Source: Pseudomonas sp. Irchel 3E20
GTDB lineage: Bacteria; Pseudomonadota; Gammaproteobacteria; Pseudomonadales; Pseudomonadaceae
Assembly (NCBI RefSeq): GCF_900187645.1
Contig: NZ_FYEE01000007.1
Span: 124,001 to 188,000, forward strand
Length of the DNA: 64,000 nucleotides
Direction of reading: 5' to 3'
Shown: piece by piece, positions 40,232-50,000 of the stretch
Position numbering within the stretch: position 1 is the stretch's first letter
How the letters are laid out: each line of letters starts with the position of its first letter
Notes under the pieces: generated by a model
The model's input: only the letters and a program-made list of their open reading frames with translations
The model's database searches: none
What the model was told of the DNA's origin: nothing
Program-made: the position numbers and the translations under genes

Positions 40232-40303
40232 GTGGGAGCGGGCTTGCCCGCGATGGCGTCAGTGCAGGCTACATCGCCATCGCGGGCAGGCTCGCTCCCA
40301 CAG
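40232..40303. repeat. Inverted REP pair between ureD and ureA
   Basis: GTGGGAGCGGGCTTGCCCGC with GATGGCG on the left and CGCCATCGCGGGCAGGCTCG with CTCCCACAG on the right form a near-perfect inverted pair over ~72 bases, inside the urease operon. It may stabilise or partly terminate the transcript. Confidence 0.8.
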
Positions 40304-40327
40304 CACCCACCCTGATAAAGCCCTTGT

Positions 40328-41167
40328 TCATGTGGCCCAGATCCTCGGGGCCACGGCTTCGCGGCCCAGCAGGGCGGGGCGCAGCAGTTTCCATAAATCG
40401 ATCAGCCAGTTGCGCGCCAGCAGTGCTTCGCCGGCCAGGCAGCGGGCCACCAGCAGGCCGGGCAATTGGGTCAGGTCGCCGCGCACGGCGTTGGGCAATG
40501 AGCGGCAGGCGTGCAGCAGGTCGCTGTCGATCTCGCCGGTGGCCAGCAGGGTGGCGAACACCGGTTGCCCGTCCAGGCCGATGGGCGAGTCGAGCAAACC
40601 GTCGTCGCCCTCGATGCGCAGGCGTTCGTGCCACAGCAACCGGCCGTCGCGGCGGATATCCAGGTGGGCCTGCAAGTGCCCCAGGTCGAAACGTTCGCCA
40701 CTGGCCGGGCGCCCCAGCGCCACCACGTCCCAGTAGAACAACCGGGCGTCGCCGTGCAGTTCGATGCGGGTGTGCAGTTCGGCTTGGGCGGCGCTGAACA
40801 CGATGGTTTCCTGGGGCAGCCATTCCAGGGTGGCGCCCGTCTCGACCTGCAAATGCAGGCTCTGGTAGGCCGGGCTCGCTGCGCGATACCACTTGGCCGC
40901 GCCGGGGCTGGTGAGCTGGGCCCAGGCATTGGCGCCGACGTGGGCGCGGATGGCCAGGCGATCACCGCCGGCAATCCCGCCGGGCGGGTGCACGATGATG
41001 TGTTGGCACACCTGGGGGCCTTCGGCGTACAGGTGTTTTTGCACCCGCAGCGGGCCGAGGTGGCGGCGCAGGGTCGGGCGCGTGCTGTCGCCAAAACGCG
41101 CGTAGCCCAGCTCCAGCTCGGCGTGCCAACTGGGGGTGAACAGGGCGGTGGGGGCGGGCAGGTTCAT
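40328..41167 (-). CDS. ureD: Urease accessory protein UreD
   Basis: Accessory scaffold of 279 residues (UreD, also UreH) that binds apo-urease and relays nickel from UreG/UreF. Marks: [63 protein letters not shown] and the C-terminal [16 protein letters not shown]. Start at MNLPAPTAL; the open frame extends upstream into urtE but this ATG matches the family. Starts 30 bases after urtE. Confidence 0.96.
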   Translation of the reverse strand: MNLPAPTALFTPSWHAELELGYARFGDSTRPTLRRHLGPLRVQKHLYAEGPQVCQHIIVHPPGGIAGGDRLAIRAHVGANAWAQLTSPGAAKWYRAASPAYQSLHLQVETGATLEWLPQETIVFSAAQAELHTRIELHGDARLFYWDVVALGRPASGERFDLGHLQAHLDIRRDGRLLWHERLRIEGDDGLLDSPIGLDGQPVFATLLATGEIDSDLLHACRSLPNAVRGDLTQLPGLLVARCLAGEALLARNWLIDLWKLLRPALLGREAVAPRIWAT

Positions 41168-41196
41168 GGTCTGGGCTTGGCTCGGTTGGCAGCAGG

Positions 41197-41895
41197 TTAG
41201 ATGGTAACCAGGCCGCGTACACCCTCGGCTTGCATATTTTCGCCACGGCCCTGCTGCACGATCTCGCCCCGGGACATCACCAGGTACTGGTCGGCCAGTT
41301 CGGCGGCGAAGTCGTAGAACTGCTCCACCAGCAGGATCGCCATGTCGCCCCGGGCCGCCAGTTGCGCGATGACGGCGCCGATTTCCTTGATGACCGAGGG
41401 CTGGATGCCTTCGGTGGGCTCGTCGAGGATCAGCAAGCGCGGGCGGCTGGCCAGCGCCCGGCCAATGGCCAGTTGTTGTTGCTGCCCGCCCGAGAGGTCG
41501 CCGCCGCGGCGTTGTTTCATTTGCAGCAGCACCGGGAACAGTTCGTAGATAAAGGCCGGCACCTCTTTGGCCTCGCTGGCGGGAAAGCGCGAAAGGCCCA
41601 TCAGCAGGTTTTCTTCCACGCTCAGCCGGCCGAAAATCTCCCGGCCCTGGGGCACATAGGCGATGCCTGCGTGTACCCGTTGGTGCGGCTTGAGCCCGGT
41701 GATCGGCTGGCCCTCCCACCGCACTGCCCCTTCCTTGGCGGGCAACAGGCCCATCAGGCACTTGAGCAGGGTGGTCTTGCCCACGCCGTTGCGCCCCAGC
41801 AGGCACGTGACCTCACCGACCTTCGCCTCAAAAGACAGCCCCCGCAGGATATGGCTGCCGCCGTAGAACTGATGCAACTGATCGACTTGCAACAT
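41197..41895 (-). CDS. urtE: Urea ABC transporter ATPase UrtE
   Basis: Cytoplasmic ATPase of 232 residues for high-affinity urea uptake. Walker A GRNGVGKT at residues 34-41, signature [16 protein letters not shown], Walker [15 protein letters not shown] (the DEPTEGIQP form is typical of UrtE), and [12 protein letters not shown]. Last urt gene; followed by ureD. Confidence 0.95.
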   Translation of the reverse strand: MLQVDQLHQFYGGSHILRGLSFEAKVGEVTCLLGRNGVGKTTLLKCLMGLLPAKEGAVRWEGQPITGLKPHQRVHAGIAYVPQGREIFGRLSVEENLLMGLSRFPASEAKEVPAFIYELFPVLLQMKQRRGGDLSGGQQQQLAIGRALASRPRLLILDEPTEGIQPSVIKEIGAVIAQLAARGDMAILLVEQFYDFAAELADQYLVMSRGEIVQQGRGENMQAEGVRGLVTI

Positions 41896-41911
41896 ATAGG
41901 CGTTCCTAGTG

Positions 41912-41970
41912 ATTGAGCTGCAAGTAAGAGCAAACGCAAAAAAACAGCCCCGCCCCTAACTTGCCGCTGC
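41912..41970. repeat. Diverged AGCTGCAAG-type repeat between urtD and urtE
   Basis: GAGCTGCAAGTAAGAGC on the left and AACTTGCCGCTGCTCTC on the right are inverted relative to one another and match the repeat found at 28602 and 38348. It fills most of the urtD-urtE gap. Confidence 0.45.
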
Positions 41971-41972
41971 TC

Positions 41973-42833
41973 TCATCTTCCTAAATAAACTTCGATGACC
42001 CTGTCGTCGGCCTGTACCTGCGCCAGCGAGCCCTCGGCCAACACCGAGCCCTGGTGCAGCACGGTGACGTGGTCGGCAATCGCGCCGACAAAGCCCATGT
42101 CGTGTTCCACCACCATCAGCGAGTGTTTGCCCGCCAGGCGTTTGAACAGCTCGGCGGTGAATTCGGTTTCGGCGTCGGTCATGCCCGCCACCGGTTCGTC
42201 GAGCAGCAGCAGTTGCGGGTCTTGCATCAGCAGCATGCCGATTTCCAGGAACTGTTTCTGGCCGTGGGATAAAAGCCCCGCCGGGCGATGCACCGAGGTG
42301 CTGAGGCCGATGGTGTCGAGCACTTCGCCGATGCGCTCGCGTTGTTCGCCACTGAGGCGCGCGCGCAGGCTGGCCCATACGGATTTATCGGTTTTCTGTG
42401 CCAGTTCCAGGTTCTCGAACACGCTCAAGGCCTCGAACACCGTGGGTTTCTGGAACTTGCGCCCGATGCCGGCCTGGGCGATCTGCACTTCGTTCATGTG
42501 GGTCAGGTCCAGGGTTTCGCCGAACCAGGCCTGGCCGTGGCTGGGGCGGGTCTTGCCGGTGATGACGTCCATCAGGGTGGTTTTGCCGGCGCCGTTGGGG
42601 CCGATGATGCAGCGCAGTTCGCCGACGCCGATGTACAGGCTCAGGGCATTGAGGGCCTTGAAGCCGTCGAAGCTGACGCTGATGTCTTCCAGGGTCAGGA
42701 TCGTGCCGTGGCGGGTGTTCAGGCCCTTGCCCGCCGCTTGGCCCAGGCCGATGGCGTCGCGACTGCTGCCGGCGTCCTTGTTCGCGTCGAGGATAGGCTC
42801 AAGCATGAATTGCGCGGTGGCCGTGACGCTCAT
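41973..42833 (-). CDS. urtD: Urea ABC transporter ATPase UrtD
   Basis: Second urea-importer ATPase, 286 residues. An N-terminal extension of ~45 residues precedes the ABC domain; Walker A GPNGAGKTT starts at residue 78, IGRKFQKPTVFEALSVFENLELA is the UrtD-type Q-loop region, the signature is LLSHGQKQFLEIGMLLM and Walker B LLLLDEPVAGMTDAE. The start ATG overlaps urtC by 4 bases; the open frame continues upstream only as noise. Confidence 0.95.
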   Translation of the reverse strand: MSVTATAQFMLEPILDANKDAGSSRDAIGLGQAAGKGLNTRHGTILTLEDISVSFDGFKALNALSLYIGVGELRCIIGPNGAGKTTLMDVITGKTRPSHGQAWFGETLDLTHMNEVQIAQAGIGRKFQKPTVFEALSVFENLELAQKTDKSVWASLRARLSGEQRERIGEVLDTIGLSTSVHRPAGLLSHGQKQFLEIGMLLMQDPQLLLLDEPVAGMTDAETEFTAELFKRLAGKHSLMVVEHDMGFVGAIADHVTVLHQGSVLAEGSLAQVQADDRVIEVYLGR

Positions 42834-43909
42834 TGTTCGCCCCTTTTTTTCAGCAGCCCGATCACACCCCGGGGCAGGTACAGGGTGACGAGGATGAACA
42901 GCGCCCCAAGGAAGAACAGCCAGTATTCGGGGAAGGCCACGGTGAACCAGCTCTTCATGCCGTTGACCAGCCCGGCGCCCAGCAGCGGGCCGATCAGGCT
43001 GCCACGCCCGCCGAGGGCGACCCACACGGCGGCTTCGATGGAGTTGGTGGGCGACATTTCGCCGGGGTTGATGATGCCCACTTGCGGCACGTACAGCGCC
43101 CCGGCCAGGCCACACAACACCGCGCTCAACACCCAGACGAACAGCTTGAAGCCGCGCGGGTCGTAGCCGCAGAACATCAGGCGGTTTTCCGCGTCGCGCA
43201 GGGCCGTCAGCACACGGCCGAACTTGCTCTGCGCCAGGCGCCAGCCGAGCCACAGGCTGGCCACCAGCAACAGCACGGTGGCGCCGAACAGGGCCGCCCG
43301 GGTGCCGGGCTCGGTAATGCCAAAACCCAGGATCGTGCGGAAGTTGGTGAAGCCGTTGTTGCCGCCAAACCCGGTTTCGTTGCGAAAAAACAGGAGCATG
43401 CCGGCGAAGGTCAGGGCCTGGGTCATGATCGAGAAGTACACGCCCTTGATCCGTGAGCGGAACGCGAAAAAGCCGAACACCAGCGCCAGCAGCCCCGGCG
43501 CCAACACCACCAGGCACAAGGCCCAGAGGAAGTGGTCGGTGCCGGCCCAGTACCAGGGCAGTTCGTTCCACGATAAAAAGGTCATGAACGCCGGCAAGCC
43601 GTCGCCCGAGGCCTGGCGCATCAGGTACATGCCCATGGCGTAGCCGCCCAGGGCGAAGAACAGGCCGTGGCCCAGGGACAGCATGCCGGCATAGCCCCAC
43701 ACCAGGTCCAGGGCCAGGGCGACGATGGCGTAGCAAAGGATCTTGCCCACCAGGGTCAGGGTGTACGCCGAGACATGCAGGGCATGCTCCGGCGCCAACA
43801 GCGACAGCACAGGCAGGGCCAGCAGCGCCAGCAACACCACGGTGCCCACCAGGGCAGTGACCTTGGGGCCGGCCTTTTGGCTGGCGGTCAGTAATAAAGG
43901 CTGGTTCAT
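42830..43909 (-). CDS. urtC: Urea ABC transporter permease UrtC
   Basis: LivM-like membrane permease of 359 residues with about ten hydrophobic segments. LDLVWGYAGMLSLGHGLFFALGGYAMGMYLM, KGVYFSIMTQALTFAGMLLFFRNETGFGGNNG and LRDAENRLMFCGYDPRGFKLFVW are UrtC-specific stretches. Overlaps urtD by 4 bases and urtB by 1 base. Confidence 0.96.
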   Translation of the reverse strand: MNQPLLLTASQKAGPKVTALVGTVVLLALLALPVLSLLAPEHALHVSAYTLTLVGKILCYAIVALALDLVWGYAGMLSLGHGLFFALGGYAMGMYLMRQASGDGLPAFMTFLSWNELPWYWAGTDHFLWALCLVVLAPGLLALVFGFFAFRSRIKGVYFSIMTQALTFAGMLLFFRNETGFGGNNGFTNFRTILGFGITEPGTRAALFGATVLLLVASLWLGWRLAQSKFGRVLTALRDAENRLMFCGYDPRGFKLFVWVLSAVLCGLAGALYVPQVGIINPGEMSPTNSIEAAVWVALGGRGSLIGPLLGAGLVNGMKSWFTVAFPEYWLFFLGALFILVTLYLPRGVIGLLKKRGEQ

Positions 43910-45411
43910 CAGTCGATCACCCGTCCTTTGAGCGCGAAGAGGCCTTGCGGACGTTTCTGGATAAACAGAATTATCAGCGCGAGGATCAGGATCTTGCCCA
44001 GCACCGCGCCGATCTGCGGTTCCAGGATTTTATTGGCGATGCCCAGGCCGAACGCGGCCATGACGCTGCCGGCCAACTGGCCGACGCCACCGAGCACCAC
44101 CACCAGAAAGGAGTCGATGATGTAGCTCTGGCCCAGGTCCGGGCCGACATTGCCGACCTGGCTCAGGGCCACGCCGCCGAGGCCAGCGATGCCCGAGCCC
44201 AGGCCAAAGGCGAGCATGTCCACACGCCCGGTGGGCACGCCGCAGCAGGCAGCCATGCTGCGGTTCTGGGTGACGGCGCGCACGTTCAGGCCCAGGCGCG
44301 TTTTGTTGAGCAGCAGCCAGGTGAGCGCCACCACGCACAGGGCGAAGGCGATGATGACGAGGCGGTTGTAGGGCAGCACCAGGTTGGGCAGCACCTGCAC
44401 GCCGCCGGAGAGCCACGCCGGGTTGGCCACTTCGACGTTCTGCGCGCCGAACAGCAGGCGCACCAGTTGGATCAGCATCAGGCTGATGCCCCAGGTGGCG
44501 AGCAGGGTTTCCAGGGGCCGGCCGTAGAGGTGGCGGATCACCGTGCGTTCCAGGGCCATGCCGATGGCGGCGGTGACGAAAAACGCCACCGGCAGCGCGA
44601 GCAACGGGTAGAACGCGATGGCTTCGGGCGCCCAGCGCTGCATCAGCCATTGCACGCCGTAGGTGGCGTAGGCGCCGAGCATCAGCATCTCGCCGTGGGC
44701 CATGTTGATGACCCCCAGCAGGCCGAAGGTGATCGCCAGCCCCAGGGCCGCCAGCAGCAGGATCGAGCCCAGGGACAAACCGCTGAAGGCCTGGCCGAGC
44801 ACTTCGCCCAGCAGCAGTTTGCGCTTGACCTGGGCCAGGCTGGTTTCGGCGGCGGTGCGCACCGCGGCGTCGTTTTCTACGCCGGGTTCCAACAACGTTT
44901 CAAGGCGCGTGCGGGCCAAAGGGTCGCCGGTTTCCCCCAGCAGGCGCACGGCGGCCAGGCGCACCGCCGGGTTGGCGTCCACCAGTTGCAGGTTGGCCAG
45001 GGCCAGGCTCAGGGCGGCATGCACGTCGTCATCCTGCTCGGCGGCCAGTTGCCGGTCGAGCCAGGCCAGTTGCGCGGGCGTGGCGCTTTTTTGCAGTTGC
45101 CGGGCGGCGGCCAGACGCAGCGTGGCGTCGTTGGCGAGCAGTTGATGGCTGGCGCGGGCGGTGTCGATCAGGCCGCGCAGGCGATTGTTCAGGCGCAGGG
45201 TTTTGGGCTGGCCGTCCACGGTCAGCGTGCCCTGCTGGAGGCTGTCGAGCAGGGGCCCGCGTGCAGGCTCAGGCTGCGCCGCCCAGGCTTGCAGCAAGCG
45301 GGCCTGTTGCGCCGGGTTGGCGCCGGCAAAGTCCTCGGCCTCGCCGGCGTGCGCGGCCAGGGGCAGCAGCAGGGCGAGGGCGAGCAGAACGCGGTAAAGG
45401 GCAGTGGGCAT
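43909..45411 (-). CDS. urtB: Urea ABC transporter permease UrtB
   Basis: LivH-like permease of 500 residues, longer than LivH (~300) because of a ~200-residue N-terminal extracytoplasmic domain of helical repeats after a signal peptide (MPTALYRVLLALALLLPLAAHA), as is usual for UrtB. The permease half starts near residue 215 (SLGSILLLAALGLAITFGLLGVINMAHGEMLMLGAYATY). Start at MPTALYR; an open frame to 45534 runs through the REP hairpin and is discarded. Confidence 0.95.
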   Translation of the reverse strand: MPTALYRVLLALALLLPLAAHAGEAEDFAGANPAQQARLLQAWAAQPEPARGPLLDSLQQGTLTVDGQPKTLRLNNRLRGLIDTARASHQLLANDATLRLAAARQLQKSATPAQLAWLDRQLAAEQDDDVHAALSLALANLQLVDANPAVRLAAVRLLGETGDPLARTRLETLLEPGVENDAAVRTAAETSLAQVKRKLLLGEVLGQAFSGLSLGSILLLAALGLAITFGLLGVINMAHGEMLMLGAYATYGVQWLMQRWAPEAIAFYPLLALPVAFFVTAAIGMALERTVIRHLYGRPLETLLATWGISLMLIQLVRLLFGAQNVEVANPAWLSGGVQVLPNLVLPYNRLVIIAFALCVVALTWLLLNKTRLGLNVRAVTQNRSMAACCGVPTGRVDMLAFGLGSGIAGLGGVALSQVGNVGPDLGQSYIIDSFLVVVLGGVGQLAGSVMAAFGLGIANKILEPQIGAVLGKILILALIILFIQKRPQGLFALKGRVID

Positions 45412-45473
45412 AGTCAACAACCTTGCAGGGAACCGGGTGGGAATAAGCCTGAGAGCAAGGGCCAGCGGGACTG

Positions 45474-45501
45474 TGTGGGAGCGGGCAGGCCCGCTCCCAC
45501 A
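45474..45501. terminator. REP-like perfect hairpin between urtA and urtB
   Basis: TGTGGGAGCGGGC (45474-45486) pairs completely with GCCCGCTCCCACA (45489-45501), leaving only two bases (AG) as loop. There is no T-run. It is well placed to shield the urtA mRNA end or to lower read-through so that the binding protein exceeds the permeases. Confidence 0.6.
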
Positions 45502-45547
45502 TAAGCCCTTCCCACACAACCTTTGCCTCGCCAATCAGCGGCTGCAC

Positions 45548-46813
45548 TCAGTTGCTCTTGACCGCATAGTCCGGCTTCTTGTCGTTGCCCGGGATGTACG
45601 GGCTCCACGGTTGGGCGCGGATCGGGCCTTCGGTTTGCCACACCACGGAGAACTGCCCGTCGTTCTGGATCTCGCCGATCATCACGGGTTTGTGCAGGTG
45701 ATGGTTGCTCTTGTCCATGGTCAGGGTGTAGCCCGACGGGGCGGCGAAGGTTTGCCCGCCGAGGGCTTCGCGGACTTTGTCGACGTCGGTGGACTTGGCT
45801 TTTTCCGCGGCCTGGGCCCACATGTGGATGCCCACATAGGTGGCTTCCATCGGGTCGTTGGTCACGGCTTTGTCGGCGCCCGGCAGGTTCTTGGCCTTGG
45901 CGTAGGCTTTCCACGCGGCGACGAATTTTTCGTTGGCCGGGTTTTCTACCGACTGGAAGTAGTTCCACGCCGCGAGGTTGCCCACCAGCGGCTGGGTGTC
46001 AATGCCGCGCAGTTCTTCTTCGCCCACCGAGAAAGCCACCACCGGCACCTCTGTGGCCTTGAGGCCCTGGTTGGCCAGTTCCTTGTAGAACGGCACGTTG
46101 GAGTCGCCATTGACGGTGGAGATCACGGCGGTCTTGCCGCCGGCAGAGAACTTTTTGATGTTGGCGACGATGGTTTGGTAGTCGCTGTGGCCGAATGGCG
46201 TGTAGACCTCTTCGATGTCCTTGGCGGCCACGCCTTTGGCCTGCAGGAAGGCGCGCAGGATCTTGTTGGTGGTGCGCGGGTAGACGTAGTCGGTGCCCAG
46301 CAGGAAGTAGCGCTTGGCGCCGCCGCCTTCTTCGCTCATCAGGTATTCCACCGCCGGGATCGCTTGCTGGTTGGGCGCGGCACCGGTGTAGAAGACGTTG
46401 GGTGACATCTCTTCGCCCTCGTACTGCACCGGGTAGAACAGCAGGCCATTGAGTTCCTCGAACACCGGCAACACGGATTTGCGCGACACCGAGGTCCAGC
46501 AGCCGAACACCACGGCGACCTTGTCCTGGGTCAGCAATTGGCGGCCCTTTTCCGCGAATAGCGGCCAATTGGAGGCCGGGTCCACCACCACCGCTTCGAG
46601 CATCTTGCCGTTCACTCCGCCCTTGGCGTTGATCTCGTCGATGGTCATCAGGGCCATGTCTTTGAGGGAGGTTTCGGAGATCGCCATGGTGCCGGACAAC
46701 GAATGCAGGATCCCGACCTTGATGGTCTCGGCGGCCTGGACGGTCCAGGTCATGCCCATGGCGGCAATCGATGCCGACAGGGTGAAAGCCTTGAGCAAGC
46801 TACGACGCTTCAT
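45548..46813 (-). CDS. urtA: Urea ABC transporter substrate-binding protein UrtA
   Basis: Periplasmic urea-binding protein of 421 residues. The N-terminus MKRRSLLKAFTLSASIAAMG has a twin-arginine type signal (RRSLLKA) with cleavage after VQA, suggesting Tat export. Mature protein: GILHSLSGTMAISETSLKD, VFGCWTSVSRKSVLPVFEE, LLFYPVQYEGEEMSPNVFYTG and LLGTDYVYPRTTNKIL are UrtA-specific. GGAGA precedes the ATG. First gene of the urt-ure operon, behind a sigma-54-type promoter. Confidence 0.96.
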   Translation of the reverse strand: MKRRSLLKAFTLSASIAAMGMTWTVQAAETIKVGILHSLSGTMAISETSLKDMALMTIDEINAKGGVNGKMLEAVVVDPASNWPLFAEKGRQLLTQDKVAVVFGCWTSVSRKSVLPVFEELNGLLFYPVQYEGEEMSPNVFYTGAAPNQQAIPAVEYLMSEEGGGAKRYFLLGTDYVYPRTTNKILRAFLQAKGVAAKDIEEVYTPFGHSDYQTIVANIKKFSAGGKTAVISTVNGDSNVPFYKELANQGLKATEVPVVAFSVGEEELRGIDTQPLVGNLAAWNYFQSVENPANEKFVAAWKAYAKAKNLPGADKAVTNDPMEATYVGIHMWAQAAEKAKSTDVDKVREALGGQTFAAPSGYTLTMDKSNHHLHKPVMIGEIQNDGQFSVVWQTEGPIRAQPWSPYIPGNDKKPDYAVKSN

Positions 46814-46874
46814 TGTGCGATCTCCGTGATCTCGAATTTTTTAAAGGGGCGGACAGCAACGCTGCAAGGCCTTT

Positions 46875-46890
46875 TGCAAGGGCTGTGCCT
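46875..46890 (-). promoter_or_regulatory. Sigma-54 (RpoN) promoter of urtA
   Basis: Read on the minus strand: AGGCACAGCCCTTGCA. The invariant GG (-24) and GC (-12) are separated by exactly ten bases, and GGCAC and TTGCA match the consensus TGGCAC-N5-TTGCW. Transcription would start near 46864, ~50 bases before urtA. A TGCACCA (46944-46950) about 80 bases upstream of that start is a possible NtrC half-site. Nitrogen control of urea uptake by RpoN/NtrC is established in other bacteria; here it is inferred. Confidence 0.72.
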
Positions 46891-47089
46891 GAATGGCCGG
46901 GGGCGGTGTTTGACGGGGTTTGGCCCGTGGTGTGGCGCGGGCATGCACCAATTGGGGGCCTTTGGCGAGGCGGGGTGCGTGGCGGCGCGCCGCGATGGTG
47001 CCGGCGCACTAACTATGTAAAGTCATGGCCGGCGGCAAACGCCTGAAGATGGGGGCTGGCGTCATCCCTCATATTTTTCAGGTGCACTT

Positions 47090-50000
47090 ATGGATAAGGA
47101 TTTTTCACCCCAGCAACAGGCCACTGCCGCCTATCGAGCCGTATTGCCCCCGCTCAGCCCGGCGTTTGCCAACGCCGACGATGCGGCGCGTTACGCCCAT
47201 GAACAGGTGGGTGACAGGCGCGATGTCGAATATGGCAGCGTCATCTTGCAACGGCTTTCGGACAAGTTTTTTTTTGCCAGCGAACCCTTTGCCGGGAGCG
47301 ACACAGGGTTTCACTTTCTCTCGATCCTGGAACAAGAGCCCAATGGTTTTTATGCGCACCCGGCGGGTTATCGCATCGTTGGCAGTTTCCACTCCCACCC
47401 CAATATCGAACACGTACCGGGCCTGGAGCCGACGTGGCCGGCGCAGCGTAAAGCGGCTTTTGTCAGCTTTTTTTCTGAGGCAGATGTGGTGGTCAACTAT
47501 GAGGAGCGCGCGCTGTTTTTGGCCGCCTATCTCAGCGGGCCGGATGGGGCTCTGCTCAAGTACGTGCCCAGTGGTTCGGGCAAAGAACGCCTGCTCGTCG
47601 AGTGGCTCAAAACCGGCAATCGGCTCTTGGCGCAGCATGGGCACGATGGCTCCTTCGAGGGCTATTACGGCTTTGCGAGGAAAGTCGCTTCGGTGGGCAC
47701 CTTGACGTTCCTGGCCTCCAGCCAGGCCTGGGGCGGCAGCGTGGGTGAGGTGCCCAGCGATTGGGAGCCGATGAAGCCGTTTGAAGCGCCAGTGTTGCAA
47801 CCGGCATTTGGCCCCGTGTTCGACACGCTCGCTCGGGTGCGCGACCACGCCCAGGCCGGCATGGCCCGCGGGCCCGGTGGCCGGCAAGTGGTGTTCGTGC
47901 TCAGGGCCGTGGACCAGGAGGCGTATATCGCGACCGTGCCCTTTGTGCTGCCCTCGGCGCAGTTTTCCCTGCAAGGGCTGTTTCCCAGCCGCCCCGACGG
48001 CAGGCCCAGGCTGCCCTCAGGTTATCGCCTGGAGGCTATCTACTATCGTCCCGATGCGGCCGCGGCGCCCAAACCGGCCACCTGGGCGTGGCTACTGGAG
48101 AACTTCTTTACGCCCCAGGAGTTGGCGGCTGCCATCACCCAGTCGCGCACCGACACTTACCTGCAAGACCAGGCCCGTGGGTTGAGCCTGTATGTGCAGG
48201 CACCGGGGCATGCGTTGCTGCACTACCGGTTTTGCGGCTCGCCGGCGGAAACCGCGCTCATGGCCGGTGAGGGCCAGCCCTTGCAGCAAGCCTTGGAGGA
48301 CGGCAGCCTGAGCCCGGTGGATTTTGTCCGCCAGGTTGCCGCTGCCGGTGAACTGGTCGTGGTGGAAACGGGGGACGTCTGGGAACGTCCCGGCGCGGTG
48401 AGCCAGGACTGGCAGCCCTTCGAGCGCCTGCATGAAGCCCTCAGCCCCGCGTTCTTGAGTGCCGACGATGCAGCGCGCCACGCCCACTATCAGTTGGCGG
48501 GCAAGCGCGGCCAGAACCATTTCAGCTATGTGCTGCAACACACCGATGGCACTTTTTGCGTCACGCGGCCCGTACCGCTGACCCAGGACAACGACTTCTG
48601 GGGCGCGCCATTCAGGGAGGGTATTTCGCAAGCCATCATGGAGCAGTTGGGCTATCGCTATGCCGCTTACTTCTACGGCTCGCGCGACCATTACAAAGAG
48701 ATCCAGGCCAAATACCCCACCTGGTCGAATGAGCGCATCCACCTGAACATGAGCATGCTCAGGTTCGGCGATGCCCAAGCGGTGATCGAGGCCAGGGCCG
48801 GTATCACTGGGGTCTATCATTCGGCCCCGGATGGCTCGCTGGTCAAATACCTGCGCACGGGCAGCGAGCCGGAGCAGGTGTTCGGCCGCTGGTTGGCCCG
48901 CACCTTGGCCGGTGATGCCACGGCCCATCTGGCCTTGGGGGCGATCGATCTGTCGGTCGAGTCGTTCGTCGCGAAAATGGCGGGGTTGGGCGCGCTGACG
49001 GTGGTGCTGTCCAGTGTGGCGTGGAAGGATTCGGTGGGCAGGCTGCCTACCACATGGGCGGCTTATGCACCTTTTGTCTCCGCTGCCGCCCGCGAGCCGA
49101 TACTGAGCTGGCTGTTCCAGGATCGAGAAACCGCCGCCCGCTATGCCCATGACCAGATGCTCGAAAATCCCGGCGCCAGGCAGGTGGCGTTTGTGCTCAA
49201 GCAGGCGCAGGCCGAGGCGTATGTGGTCAGTGATCCGTTGGTGATCGCTGCCACGCCCGCGACGCTGCCCCTGTTCAGCCCCGCCCGGGCCTTTGCCACC
49301 GATGATCGCGGCCAGCCGGAATTACCCCGTGGGTTTGGGTTGGAGGCGGTCTGTCATTTACTGCTGCCTGACGATGAGGCCTGCACCCGGGAGAAGTGGC
49401 TGTACCGCCAGTTTGTCTCGCCCCTGGAATTTGCCCAGGCCATCGCCCAGGCCAGGGCCGGCCTGCCCGAAACCTTCGCCCACTACATCAGTACCCGCGA
49501 CGGCGCGCAGTTGCGCTATGTGTTTGGCGCGACGCCCCTGGAAGACCAGATGCATGCGCTTTCGCCCGAAGGCGTGGTCAGTGACGGCGGGGATGCCGAC
49601 GCGTTGCAGGCTGGCACCCTGAGCCCTACCGAGTTCGTCCGGCGCGTGGCGGCGGCGGGGCATTTGCAGGTAATGCGCAGCAGCACCCTGTGGGATGTGG
49701 AGGGCCGGGTGACCCTCGACTGGCAGCCTTTTGCCCGGTATCGAAGGCCGGTGCTGGGGCCGGTGTTTATCACCGCCGACGACGCCGCGCGCTACGCCCA
49801 CCAGCAAATCGGCGCCCGCCGCGACGAGGGGTTTGCCGGCGCGATTCTCAACCTTGGCGCCGAGCGCTATGCCGCCACCGAGCCAACCCCCAGCACCAAG
49901 CCGCGCTTTAGCCTGGATGCCATTTACCCTCTCGACGAGCAGGGCGTGCCCATCGTGCTCAACGAGGGCGCGCACCTGCACGCCTTGTACGCCTCGCGCT

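Noticed and set aside
41973..43736. 587-residue reading of urtD as a fusion with the upstream frame
   Set aside because: The first ~300 residues are the out-of-frame image of urtC; urtD starts at 42833 with a normal 286-residue product.
43945..45504. Long open frame opposite urtB
   Set aside because: Gln/His-rich translation typical of antisense GC-rich coding; urtB is well supported.
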